Shown here: one piece after another, positions 28,311-40,530 of the stretch | Position numbering within the stretch: position 1 is the first letter of the stretch | How the letters are laid out: every line of letters starts with the position of its first letter | Origin: Tyto alba | Taxonomy: Eukaryota; Chordata; Aves; Strigiformes; Tytonidae | Assembly (NCBI RefSeq): GCF_018691265.1 | Contig: NW_024881295.1 | Span: forward strand, 12,258,314-12,322,313 | DNA: 64,000 nt | Reading direction: 5' to 3' | Notes under the pieces: model-generated | Database searches by the model: none | What the model saw: only the letters and a program-made list of their open reading frames with translations | What the model was told of the DNA's origin: nothing | Translations under genes and position numbers: made by a program

Positions 28311-31300
28311 TAAAGATAAGCCCACAATGAGGGAAGACTCTAGATCTTGCGTGGGCCACAATGATTACAGTTTTGATCCTGGTTATATGGCATTTGGGAT
28401 GGCACCACCATAAAAAAGCAGATCTTCCTGGTAACGATTACACTGAACTCTGATCTGCAGAGCAGAAAATGTCACGACTGCCACACGCAGCGTGTCTGTA
28501 GCCTGAGCACTCATCAGCACGATGCCAGAGTCCAAGGATCACAGTGCAGCCAGAGGAAATTTTTGAAAGTAGTTCTGAGGAGGATCTAATTAAATGGGGC
28601 CCACTGAAGAGTTGTACTTTTTGTCCCCTCAGCACTCACTGTATTGCAATGACCCCTTTCCTTAGCAACAGCCCTGTGGCTACACAGTCAGCAGGAGGCA
28701 GCCATGCCTGGAGCTACGCACATGCTGATGAGCAGGCTTATACAGGGCTCTTTCCATAATATTGCACTGTGTTAAACTGCCAGTCATCTACTACCAAGCA
28801 AGGCCATAATTTGGACCTTCCTCTGGTATCTCATCATAGGTTGTCATAAAATTCCTAGGAAGATAATAATCTCTGGTGCTTCCTCCCATCTGCCACATTT
28901 GCTTGAAACTGTTGGACAGCACGATCACGTAAGCCTACTTTCTTTAGAAAACCAGGATGAAAACAACATCAATCTTAAATGGCTCTAATGTTTATCCATT
29001 CAGAGTAATCACAAACTTTGAAAATATTGAATTTGGAGCCTTTAAGAAAGAGGCACTTGTTTGAGAAGGAAATATTTTCTTTCTTTCTTTCTTGTAAGAC
29101 CTGTGGAATGCATCACTGTTTATAGCACACTTTGTCTGAGGCTGCAGTTGCCATTGCCACATCCTGCACCTCTATCTTAGGTGACACCATTCACAAAGCT
29201 ATAGCTACTACTGACGAAACTTCCATTACAGGACCTTTCAGTTCATGATAGCTTCGTCAGCCAAAGAGCTCAGACCGAAACGTATACTGCCAGGTATGTC
29301 TGGGGTAAATTATTTGAGTGTTTGAGAAAAATTGTTCAGACATTTACAAGAACAGTCTTGGAGTTTTACCCACATTAAAAATTCTTAGTAAACTGATACC
29401 ATTTAATCTGCAGCAGGCACTGAAGGACAGTAAGGCCTTTTGCTTTCCGTGTCCTGAATTGTTCAGATTTGGTTACATAGCCCCCAGGAAAAACAAAACC
29501 AAAGCTAGCCTTGCCTGACCTCTGTGGGTTGGTTGTCAGAAACCAGCCACCAAACTGCCTGAGGATGCTGCCGGCCTTAAGTGTGCATACCTCCACACTC
29601 TGCCCACACGGCCTTGTGCACTGTGCTCAACACCCCAACGGGCAAAGGACCACATTCAGTCTGAACAGTACTGTCAGTCTGCAACTCAGACTTACACCTC
29701 AATTATTCTTCCTTCTTGTTGAATGGCGATGTCACAGTAACCATTAGTACTGATAACTATGCATCGCTTCGAGGTTTTCACAGATAAGCATTATGAATTA
29801 AAAAAACCCCAAAAAACGAGACAGAGAAACAGAGTATACATTTTAGTCCTAAGCAGTTTTTGTGCCATCTGTAACTTTCAAGGGAAATTATCACTTCTTG
29901 CTTCCAGGTCACCTAGCAAGCTTTCCCAGATTTGTAACATTCACCAAAAGAAAAACTCTTTGTGGTTCTTGGCAACCAAGCAACAACACAAAAAGATAGA
30001 CGCAGAAATCATCTCAAGAACTGGGATGATTAGATTTGGTACATTTCAAGATCTACAGACTAAGAAAGTCTGCACTAGTGTGGACGCAAGTACTGGACAT
30101 AACCCCAGGCAACAGAATTCCCCACCCTTTATATCTGACAGAAAGGACCTCAAATTAACTAACTCCACTGGTAATAACATAACATAGTACCTAATTCTCC
30201 TAATTTCCTCCTGTCACAGTAGAGCACAAGTACCTCTGCTTATGCTGGAAAACCCCAGAAGGTGTAGGGGAAAGCTGGTGTTAGCCATACACATGGTCTG
30301 CCTTGGGCTCCTGGGGAAATCCCAGTTCAAATTAAGATACTCAGAGAGTTTTGGTGACCTTCTGCATAAGGCATCCCATGAGGAGGATCCAGGGAAAGCA
30401 GCTCCTGGAGGGGGGGTGGGAGCACAGGGTGAATCTCCTGTCTAAGAGCTGCCAGTCGCAGCTTGGAAACCTTGTGGAAACTCTGATGCTGATGTTTGAT
30501 GTTCTCGGCAGAGCCTTGGGGACTCAGTCACCCAATTCCAAGGGATTCCATTCGATTTGGCTGCCTAAAAACCTTCAATTATCATGACTATCCCAGCCTG
30601 AAGAACTACTTGATGACATAGAGCAGATCACAGAGTCAGTCACAAACAGTCAGGGTTTATTACTTAAAAAGTAGACACTGCTCCAACTAAACTCAGAACT
30701 TTAAAAATTATTACTTTTCTTTAAAACACAGCAGATGGGAAAAATTAAATTCTAAATGGGGCTCAAATCTGCTTTGAATAACACACACTGAGGAAAACAA
30801 TTCCGTACTTCAGAAACTGTCCTCAATTGTCTTACATTATTGTTCTTCAATTTGTACATCAGATGGTCACAAATTGGTAGCTTGAAGCTGATAGTTTGAG
30901 TTCATGCGAAGAAAACAGTGACAACTGTCTTCAGTCTCAACTTGAGATGCAGTGACACCAGCTGGGACCCAGCAGGAGCAGGACGCTGGGTGCACACACA
31001 GAGGAGGATATGCCATCTATTAATACCTGGTGATCTTACCCATTTGAGTTACAGCTCCAATATCCCAATTGCCTGCTAAGCATGGGAAGCTATTTTGAGT
31101 CTACGGTGAACTAAAACAGAGCAGCCAAATACACAGCATGAGTTAAAAAAAGATCCATTGAAGGCCATAATCACCATTCTGCCTCCTGCGTACTAACTAA
31201 TCCTCCCACATTTTCAACTTGACGGTGTCAGTTACACTAGGAGAAAGCCAGAGGAGCCACATACTGCAATATTTTCTCCCTTTCAAAATATCTCAGAATC

Positions 31301-33782
31301 TTTTGGTATGGAACTTGAGAAGGGACATCACAATTAGCAGACAGTTGCAGAAATACATATGAAAATTATCCAATTTAAAGATTCATATCCACCTCCGTCC
31401 TTTGCTAAGGACTGTTTAACAGTATCAAGCAGAACAGCATCACTAAATATTATTAAAAACATGATGCAAGTAAATGCAGCCTCAAATTAAGGCAAAAAAT
31501 TGGTAGTGTTGGGGGGAGATGAAGAATACTTACAGGAAGTGTCAAATGTATTTTTAAATACTAAAAAAGAATTGCCATCAGGGGAATAAACTGAAAAAGA
31601 GCAAACTTGGTGAGGTTTTAAGAACTGTTCACTGAGTTTTGAAAACCAGAATAGAAAGAAATAATCATCAGTGAAGCTGCAGATACAGTGTCTTTAAAGT
31701 TCAGTCAGCTCTTACTGAAATTATAACAGGGATTTGGAAATGACAGCAGGACCAAGATGTATATCTTGGGCTATGTTTTGCATATGCTGTAGCAACAGGA
31801 ACAGGAAGATCTCATGAAACTTTGCAGATGACCAAGAACAGTAATGATATTTAGTGGCTCATTTTTTAAAATATGCTCTCACTGAAGCCGAAGGTAGGCA
31901 GAGATATTCTGCACTTTTTGAAAAGGATAAATCCTGTGCTCATGAAACTCAAGTGATTGCCTCACTGCACTCAAATTGGTCAAATTTTAACTTTTTTGTT
32001 ATCCACCAGACCTTGTGGTTTGCATTATTTTAGTTCTCCTGATTTAAAGCACTCAGACTAATACCAGTTAATAATCATTTAGTGTTACAGATGATGCCTC
32101 CTCTTTCTCATGACTTTATGTCACTAATGAATTCCTCTGTAAAAAGAATTAAAAATTTTTCTTTAAGACTTGGCTTTAGATTCTTATATTATGACTCATT
32201 CAAGAAAAGCAACTGTAGCCTTCGGAACTTAGAGCCCCCAAATCCTTCATCATCAGTGCTGCAGAGCTGTAATTTCTCTAAAGCACAAGCTACCTCAACA
32301 TCTAAAGCCAGGACCTGCAAAAGGCACATTAAACATGCACTATATGTGAAAATCCCCCACCTCTCCTAGATTATCTGTAGGCAGACACTTCATTGAAGAT
32401 CAGAACAGAGAGAAACAGTAATTCATATGCAAGAAAAATACAATACTATCCTCTACATGTCTTCTATGATATTAAAATGATTTTTTTTTTTCACTTAGCA
32501 CAGATATAAGTTGACAGACCAGCAAGCTCTGAGGACTGCTTCCAACCTACTTCATCCTTGACCTGCAAGGTTCAACATAAAGACACACTAGGTTAGTTTA
32601 TACTATAGCCTTATTTTGCCTTTGTTGTCACAAATGAGAAAAAAGTATTTGTATGCTGAGATATAAGGTATACAGCTGATCACAACAATAGGTCAATGCC
32701 TGTGTAAGATGTTCATTTTCAGCCACTACCGTTCTGGCCTATAAACTATGAACCAGATGCTAAAGGCTCTAGGACTTTCTAAGCAACCTCAGCAATCACT
32801 GATTTCTTTCATTAAGTTGGTGACTGATTTGTTATGTGCACTGCTTCAATTCAAGAAAAGTTCTACTTTCCATTTGTGGCTTTTAGGTTGTGAGCAGGTC
32901 TTGACTTGCATTTTAGAAAACAGAAAAAAAGAAAATGCATATAATATCCCTAATCATGATATGCTGGTTGCTTCTCAGTTCTAATTAGATTGATCCAATC
33001 CGTACTTGTGCATCACGAATATCTCACCATACTGAACTTTGACCATCTGGCTTAGGGTCTGCACTTTTTTGATGAGGGCCAAACACTTCTATGTTTTTGG
33101 AAAGCTTGGATTCAAATTCACATTTAAATTTAACAGGATTGGCTTCTCATTTAAAAAAGGCAACAGAACCATAGAGACCAAAAAACAGACACAGATCATG
33201 AAGCATTGGTGCTTACGCTGTCAACCCAACTAGACAATGATTTCTATTTCTACAGTGACTTATGTTTTTTGCTTGTATGTAGGTATTAAGAAAAGGAAAA
33301 AAAAAAAAAAACAACTGTGGGTTACACACGTTTTTTTCAAACGTTAAATCCCTTTGTGAAGCTGAACTTCAGTGATTCATCTGAATCTATTCCGGTAAGA
33401 AAAGAGTGATGATGTATCAGTGAGTGCAACGTAAGTCCTTACTACTGCTGAGTGGAGTAGGTAGGCTGTATTTGGAGGGACAAGATGACCCACTATAACT
33501 CTATCACTAGGACTGTTACTTAATTGTCACAAGAGAAACACTGAAATCACATTTAAAAGAGAACAAATGAATGAATGCAAGCCACTGAAACCATTTGATA
33601 CAGCATTGCTACTGACACTCTGGCCTTTTAAAGCTAAAGGCCCAAAGCACTACCACCTCTGCTGACAATGAAGAAACACGTGCTGTGACAGTGGTGTTAT
33701 AAAATAACTATGAAGTCCTACATGACCCCAGGATCAACACAAAATGAGCAGCACTGTAGGACGGGTAAGTCACCTGCAGCAC
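28311..33782. other. Presumed PDE3A intron
   Basis: A mixed stretch. 28480-28760 is somewhat GC-richer, and there is a short (CTTT)n run at 29076-29095. The 142-codon frame at 29759-30187 has no recognisable domain and compositionally resembles intron. No repeat family or RNA gene identified. Confidence 0.55.
29076..29095. repeat. (CTTT)n short tandem repeat
   Basis: About four to five TTTC/CTTT units in AT-rich intronic sequence. Confidence 0.85.
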
Positions 33783-34214
33783 TGACAGTTACTTCTTTTC
33801 AGACAAGTAATAAAGTGCCTCTGCCTGGATGCATGCATATGCAGGCATAGAAATAACTAAACATTTTATTTCTTCAACAACCAAACGATCGATTACAGTC
33901 TGGGCAAGCTCTGCCAAGAGGGCCAGCCACGCGCAGAGCCGCGCTGGCCGCCTGGCCAGCTGGCACACCACGCGCAACCCTGGCAGCAGCTCCCGCGGGG
34001 GGAAACCCGCCAGCACCAGAAGAGAGGTCCAGTGCACAACCCAGCCACCACCAGGCAATATCAGTATCGATATCAAGGCAAGGAAAGCACAGAGAAATAC
34101 GTAGATGTATGGAAATGTATAGAAGCATGCAGGAGGGAGAGTATATGGAGAATGTATGGAGAATGCAGAAAGGCAGGACCGGAGTTTGGAGCAGAAGAGG
34201 AAGATGTACTGACA
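33783..34214 (-). mobile_element. Candidate solo LTR (short, CpG-rich)
   Basis: Read on the minus strand, the block begins TGTCAGTACATCTTCC and ends GAAGTAACTGTCA, giving TG...CA ends and imperfect inverted termini (TGTCAGT-AC against TGACAGTTAC). Inside is a pyrimidine-rich first part, then about 170 bases very rich in GC and CpG (near 33900-34060), then AAATAAAATG as a possible polyadenylation signal (plus-strand 33862-33875), about 80 bases before the end. That order fits U3, R and U5 of a small retroviral LTR. No matching target-site duplication is visible, and I do not recognise the family. The CpG-rich block could instead be a small regulatory island. Confidence 0.4.
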
Positions 34215-37200
34215 AGCTGAAATCCAAGAGGAGGACACAATGAGGGTCAGTTTCGAAACAACTGGAAATGGTGCATTAAATGATACAGAAGTTCACGTTT
34301 CCTGGCAGATGGTATAAAAGGCTGGTCTGATTTTTTTAAAAAGAAGTATAGAAAAGCAGTATCAACATACAAATCTCTCTTTTAACACTGAAAATCAACC
34401 ACTTTAAAAGATAACATCAGTACAAAGCCTTGGTATTTAAACGCAGGAGGAATCCTATTAATCAGTGGACACAGTACTGAGCTATTTGCTGATGATACTT
34501 CACATCACACGCATTTGTCATAGAGCTCTCTTACACAGAGAACGGCAGTGTCCTCACGAACAAGAAAGCAGTTCAAACTGGGCAGCTCAAGGATTCTCAC
34601 TATATTGACAACTTTAGACAAACACCAAAAATATTTTGTACCCTGACAGAAAAATTATTTGGTTTGGAATTTCTGGCAACTGAAAGGGCTTGTTTTGGCT
34701 CTGCTTCAGCAATTTTAAAGCATTTTTATTAAAGGATAGGAACAAGAAGTCATGTTCATCTTTGCAAAACTTGAATCTTCACTTTGAAAATGCTGAAACA
34801 AAATTATTCAGCTTTTTCAAAAAGGTTATGACTTCTTGTCCTTCAGAACAGCCTGGTGCCTACATTTGCATTTTTCTGCATAGGCTTAGTGTGTCTCTCA
34901 CAGTCAGAGGCTCACTGTTGATTTAAATGGGACTGATCCATAATGGATTAGGTCCTGGAGATGACTTCAATATTCACATTTGCTAACACTGATGACCTAA
35001 TGCAGGGTATTGAATTTAAAGGTCTCCCCCCATAGTCAGTTTAACTTTGGGAGGTTAAACTCAGAACAACAAAGATAAAAGATCACTTTAATCACAAGAA
35101 AACGCTTGACTTCATACCAGTGACCTTGCTGAAGAGTCACGCACATCTCTCATTGCAATGTTGAATGTAAACATATTTGTTAACAAATGGAAACAGACCA
35201 CAAGCAAAATTGTTTGCCATACGGTGGTCTGACAAATCAGCTGATGGAGCATATGGATTCAGTCTTCCTACTTCTGTATTTTCTCCCTGATTGCTTCAAG
35301 TTGAGTGTTACAAGTGGCCCCAGATACCCCATTTATCCTATTACAGTTTAAAAAAAAAAAAAAAAAAAGAAAAAAAGAAATTAATGATTAATTCTTTCTG
35401 TACACTCCTCTTCTGCTCCTAATGCATTTGGTGAGATTTTTGGCAATAACATTAGGAAGCAACCTTCTCTAAAAAGAAGAGTTATTTCAGTTAAATTATT
35501 TGTTCTTTTAATTACTGTCATTCCTAGCAAAATGCTAACACAGAGCAGAAAATATATATCGGTAATGTTCACTCTGTGCAACATGCCGGCATTTTGCCAG
35601 TGATGTGAAGACTGCCCTTAGTCTGGGTACAAATTTATTTGTATCCATTTCCTCTTTTAATGCAAGCTACAATTGCTAGAAAGAGTAAAGCTGAAACACT
35701 GGATATGGTACTACAGCAAAATGAAATACCCAACCAAATTAAACATGCACAACACTATCCACTTGCCCTTTCTATCTTCACTGACAGATCAAAGAAATGT
35801 GTTTGATTTCCTGTCAATGAAATCAAGGCAGCACAAGAAGGCAGTGTGATGAGGTCCCACTCCGTTCTGCTTTTTAGGAAAGATGCCTTCAATTAGGATG
35901 GGATTTCTCTGATATGATATGAATATTATGCCTTCAAGCCATAACTAACTATATAATGACCTGATTCTATATAGAGCCATAGTAATATACCTTGCACTTA
36001 AACATGTTAATAGCTCAGTTTAAATAGGAGGAGGGGAATTAATTGGAAAGAAAGGAATTCACATTTAGTTGGCTTTTTTTTAAACAGAGAAGAAAATGCA
36101 AATCAAAAGCTGCCTCTAAAGGCTAGCTAATCCTTTTTGTATAAAGAGAACCATACGAGCCTGTGCCAGCTAAAAACAAACAGACGAGTTACAAACAGGG
36201 CTTCATATTTAACTCTGAAGCCTGATCTGTGTGGATTTGGGTGTAACTAGCAACCAGTCAAAAAAGATAAAGTCATGTTCTGACTCCACATATAATTTAG
36301 GGGTTTTTGCTCCGCTTTAAGGGCTTGCTTATGTGATCAGCCTAAATGAGAGCCAGTTAAAGGACATTTCACTGAGTGTACAGAATAAATTATTTTAAAT
36401 AAAACCTGTCCATTGGCAGACTTCTAACCACACACAGTAACTATTTTTGCTTGTAAAATGATGTTCGTTTAGCTCTGTATAAACAATTTATGAATCCGCC
36501 TTTAACATAACACAACCTTTTCTCCCTGCACCAAGCTGACAGCCATACAAAACCCCACATGCCTCCAGAGCAAGGCTGAACTCTGCTTCCCCTCAGGCAG
36601 CAGCAGCATCGGTGATGATCAGGACGCCAGCCCTTCCTTACTGATGAGAATGTAACGAGGAAGGAGATCAGAGCACAGGTCTTCTGTTGGAACGGAGCCA
36701 TCGCTTTGCTTATAGACCAAGCAATGCAGACTGGGAGTTCCCAGCAGGATGAAGCAAGGAAGCCCAAAATGTCACTCGTCTTTCTAAGGGTTACTGCCTT
36801 CCGGATGGTCTGCTAGTGTCTCATGGGGTCATCGGCACAGGAAAAGGGGAGAGGGCAGGAGAGGGGCGTACACAGCACAGCTATGAGGACATCCAGCTGC
36901 ATAAGCGAAAATCACAACAGGAAAAGGGGATGAGAGCTTCATAGTGGGGATGCCAGTGAGAAAATTACAGAACAGCTGGTTTGAATACATACTCAAGGCT
37001 AGAGCTCAAATACTTCCATAAATGAGCACACTACCTAGGATACCTAATGCTAGGTTACTGCTTAAAGTGAGTCAGTGCTTCAGGAAAGGATATAATACAA
37101 CAGCAATGGTACAACTGAGCAGAACTTTTAATGGAATGCATTAGGATCCTTCAGCTTTAGGTGTGGAAAAAATCTTTCCCAGAGATCACCAGATGGCACT

Positions 37201-39414
37201 ATTCTTCCTTCAAAACAAGACTGTAACTGCTGTGCACATGAAATGCTACCAACAGTCTGGGAGGAAAAAGATATTCATCCATGGTTTTTATATATTAGAC
37301 CAGTAGTTTCTTGCTGTTCGCATTCTTTCCAATGATTTAAAAATCTTGTACAAACAACAAAGAAATTACTGTATCTGGGGGAGGTAGAGGGAATCTCATA
37401 ACATTTTGAACTGACCCTCATACTAAAACATTCTGTAGCAGAAGGATTACAGGCATTTCTGTAGGGACCCAAAACTCCCCAGCAATACATGCAGTGCTTG
37501 ACAAATGCATTTAAAAAGCAGAACTTATTTCAGAGAAGTAAGTCAAACATGTAAGGATAACATACACATGCCCCTCTTCTCATTTTTTATTTCTATCTGC
37601 TACCAGAGCTGTTGAAGATGATAAACTCCATCTACCCTTGTGCAGTGTTTAGTGTGAAAGCATTTCCTAAATTTGGTTGAAGACTATTGTATTTTTTTTT
37701 TCTTTTAAATAAACCTGCTGAGAGTATCCACATACAAATAATAATGGAAGAGAGAAAATGAAAGAATATTGTGGGAAATGCTAATAATGAAACATCAGTG
37801 CACACACGCACGCAAGAAAGACAATGTTTACGTATGTGTGTTGGTGTAAGCATGCTTTCTTTCAGTTTGTTGATGTGATTTGCAAAAGGATGAAAACTAT
37901 TCAGGAACACATTTGCAATTAGGTACAAACTACAGGGGCTGTGAAAGCAAATCCAGAATACAGCTAATTCGGGATGGAAGTACAGAAGGGGCACATTCAA
38001 ACTGAAGTCTCAAGAACCTCTCATCCTAGATAGCAAAGAGTAGGAAAGAGTGCTACATTTTTTTCCATTTTTTTTTTTTTTCTTTCTTCCTAATCCACCA
38101 AAGGACTCATCTGTACCCAAGACTCTACAAATTGATAAACTGAGGGGCAAATTAATCTGCAGAGTGACTGCTCTAACTTCAGCAGGAGTCACAGCAAAAC
38201 TGAAGTCTGCCTGCTGTGCTCATGAGTCGAAATCCCTCACAAAACAGATTTTTGTTTTTCTCTAAGCAACTCTCCCCCCTTTCAGCTCCCTAGAAGTTGA
38301 CAGGCTGCTTCCTGTTCCATGATCTGTGAATCACGATGTGAACGCCAATTGCTACTCCCCTGTGAAATTAAATTAGGTATCGGAGCACAGCATGAGCAAT
38401 AAGTTTCCCTAAGATGCCAGCCCTAAAGAAACTGTACTCTTTCTTCCCCCAGCTGAAGAATGGCGTTATGAAAGCAGGGTCAAGTTGGTTATTACTCTTT
38501 GTACTCCGCAACATCAACCAGTCTGCTCTGAGCCAGCTTAAAATAATTTCTCCACTTCCTAGTCATGAATATAATGGTACCAAATTTAAAGAGTCCAATA
38601 ATTCATTATATTTATTTGTGTGTTCTTCTGTAACCACTTAACACCATGTGAATTGCAGCAATGCTTAACATACACAGAATACCATGATAAATCACCAGAA
38701 CTTAGTACATGTCATACAGCTGGAAAATTGGTAAGACAAGGGTAAGCGATATTAACACATGGTTTATCAAGCAGGAAAGGGGAGTGTGTGATGCTGCTTG
38801 TTTCATGCCTTTCAATAGCACTTCGTTAAGCCATAAAATATTCACACTTGGAAAGATCATAGGGTTATGTTGGCCCATCTTTTTTTTTCAGACAGATGGC
38901 CCTTGCTAATTTACACACATCTTTGTCACTGCAGTGTATTCTGAGCAAGGAGGCAGCACAGGGGCACATTTGAAATCTGAAATGGGTAGAAAATAAAATA
39001 GTAATGTATTAAAAGCTGGTTTGTGAGCCAAGATTATTGCTCATTCTGGAGCCTATGGTAATCTTATATAAGTTTTGGGAAGTTTTATTTTTCAGCTGTC
39101 ATGTAGGAGTCAAAACCTGACTAGTTAGTCTCCTCCCTGCATCACCACAGAGCCCATGTGCTCCAGCCAAGGCACCTTGCATTTGCTTCAAGGGAAAATA
39201 AAAAGTGCTCCCATCTTTTATTCTCAGACAGAAATGCATTTCCTCTCCCTTTGACTTGATAAACTAGTCCAACGACCAGCTTCATAATCTGCAAGAAGCA
39301 GAGGGCTTCCACTGCCTCATGCTCCCCAAAATTAAGTCTGGATTTTCCTTCTCCAGCATCCAGATGTTCCCCTGTGGGCTTTGCAGGTTCCTCCAGGATC
39401 ACTTCTCCAAGGTC
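34215..39414. other. Presumed PDE3A intron
   Basis: AT-rich, with a poly-A tract at 35350-35368 and other short A/T runs. No exon, RNA gene or repeat family recognised. Confidence 0.6.
35350..35368. repeat. Poly-A tract
   Basis: Nineteen consecutive A bases followed by GAAAAAAGAAA. It may be the relic of an A tail, but no retrocopy is recognisable next to it. Confidence 0.9.
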
Positions 39415-39419
39415 TGTCA

Positions 39420-39611
39420 TGGTTTGAGCTCAGAGGTCAACTGAGCACCACACAGCTGCTCACTCCTCCCTTCCCCCCCGCACTGAGTGGGAGAAAATAA
39501 AGTAAAAGGCTCAGTGGTTTGAGCTCAGAGGACAACCAAGAACCATGCAGTCGCTCACTCCCCCACTTCCACTCAGCACTGGGAATAAGAAAATGAAGCC
39601 AAAAAGGCTGA
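39420..39611. repeat. 95-base direct tandem duplication inside the LTR end
   Basis: Two diverged copies begin TGGTTTGAGCTCAGAG at 39420 and 39515. Each continues through an ACCA.(G)CAG..GCTCACTC stretch and ends with an AAAGGCT(C/G)AG motif. The copies differ at many positions, so the duplication is not recent. Confidence 0.85.
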
Positions 39612-40364
39612 GGAATCGAGATAAGGACAGGGAGGGATGAATCACCCATTACCATCATGGGTAAAAGACAGACTCATAAGGAAAAAAACCCCATAAATTT
39701 AATACAGACACTAACAACAACAACACTTAACAGATAGAGTAGGACAGTGAGAAGCGTTACCACATCTTGAAAACACTTTCCCCCCACCCCTCCCTTCTTC
39801 CCAGGCTCAGTTTTGCTCCCAATATCTCTATCTCCTCCCCCCAGTGGCACATCGACAGGGAATGGGGGGTGCAGTCAAGTGCTGCTGCTTCTTACATCTT
39901 GGTGGAGGGGGGAGTTATGGAACTTCTTCCCCCTGCTCCAGCACGGTCCCCCTCTCACAGGAGACAGTCCTCCACAAAATTCTCCAGCTGGAGTCTCTCC
40001 CATGGCCTGCAGCCCATCCTGAGCTGCTCTGGTGTGGGACACCCCCGCATGCTGCGATCTTCCCAGCGCTGAACTACAACAGGGGGGGCTGCTTCCTCCC
40101 ACAGGATCCCAGCCTCCTTCAGGTGCAGTCTTCTGAGATGGTGTAGGGCCCCCCACAGACCACATGTTGGCATCTGCTCCACTGTAGCCCTCCATGGGTG
40201 GCGGGGGGGGCTGCCCTGCCATCTCACCACAGGATACAGGGGGGGCTCTTCTCTGGTGTACCTCCCCATCTCCTCTTTCCACCTCTGTTCTTCCACTGAC
40301 CTTGGTGTTCACATAGGTGTTGCAACTCCTTCTCACAAGTCCAGCTCCTCCTCCCAGGTCCCTT

Positions 40365-40372
40365 CTTAAATA
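40365..40372 (-). promoter_or_regulatory. Possible LTR TATA-like box
   Basis: The minus strand reads GTATTTAAGAAGG, with TATTTAAG about 160 bases from the LTR 5' end. The position and sequence suit a U3 core promoter. Activity is not shown by the sequence. Confidence 0.4.
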
Positions 40373-40530
40373 CATTATCGCAGAGGTGCAGCTGATTGGC
40401 TCAGCCTTGGTGCAGAGGTGGGGCCAACTTGGAGCTGGGTGAGCTTCAAGAAGCTTCTCACAGGGGGTCTCTGCTGTAGCCCCCTCCCCTGCTACCAAAA
40501 AAACCCCACCACTCACTCAAACCCAGGACA

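Larger units (their letters stand above)
39415..40530 (-). mobile_element. Solo LTR of an avian endogenous retrovirus
   Basis: On the minus strand the element starts TGTCCTGGGTTTGAG and ends CTCAAACCATGACA. These termini are near-perfect inverted repeats with TG...CA ends, the hallmark of an LTR. The body resembles LTRs I know from bird genomes, including a CAGAGGTGCAGCTGATTGGC stretch and C-rich sequence around CTGCTCCAGCACGG on the plus strand. No gag, pol or env sequence adjoins it, so it is a solo LTR. The flanks (GGTC on the left, GATC on the right) give no exact target-site duplication. A 95-base unit at the LTR 3' end is tandemly duplicated. Its direction is the same as PDE3A. Confidence 0.8.

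Noticed and set aside
29759..30187. 142-codon plus-strand open frame
   Set aside because: Intron-like composition, no domain, no splice or promoter evidence.
33789..34238. 149-codon minus-strand frame with hydrophobic segments
   Set aside because: It overlaps the LTR-like block. The hydrophobic look comes from pyrimidine-rich sequence and no family is recognisable.
35830..35875. Minus-strand EWD-containing stretch resembling part of the missing PDE3A exon
   Set aside because: Only three residues agree, the basic residues around them are absent, and no suitable splice sites frame it.
39875..40516. 213-codon minus-strand open frame, the longest in the window
   Set aside because: It lies wholly inside the GC-rich solo LTR, is low-complexity and matches no known protein domain.
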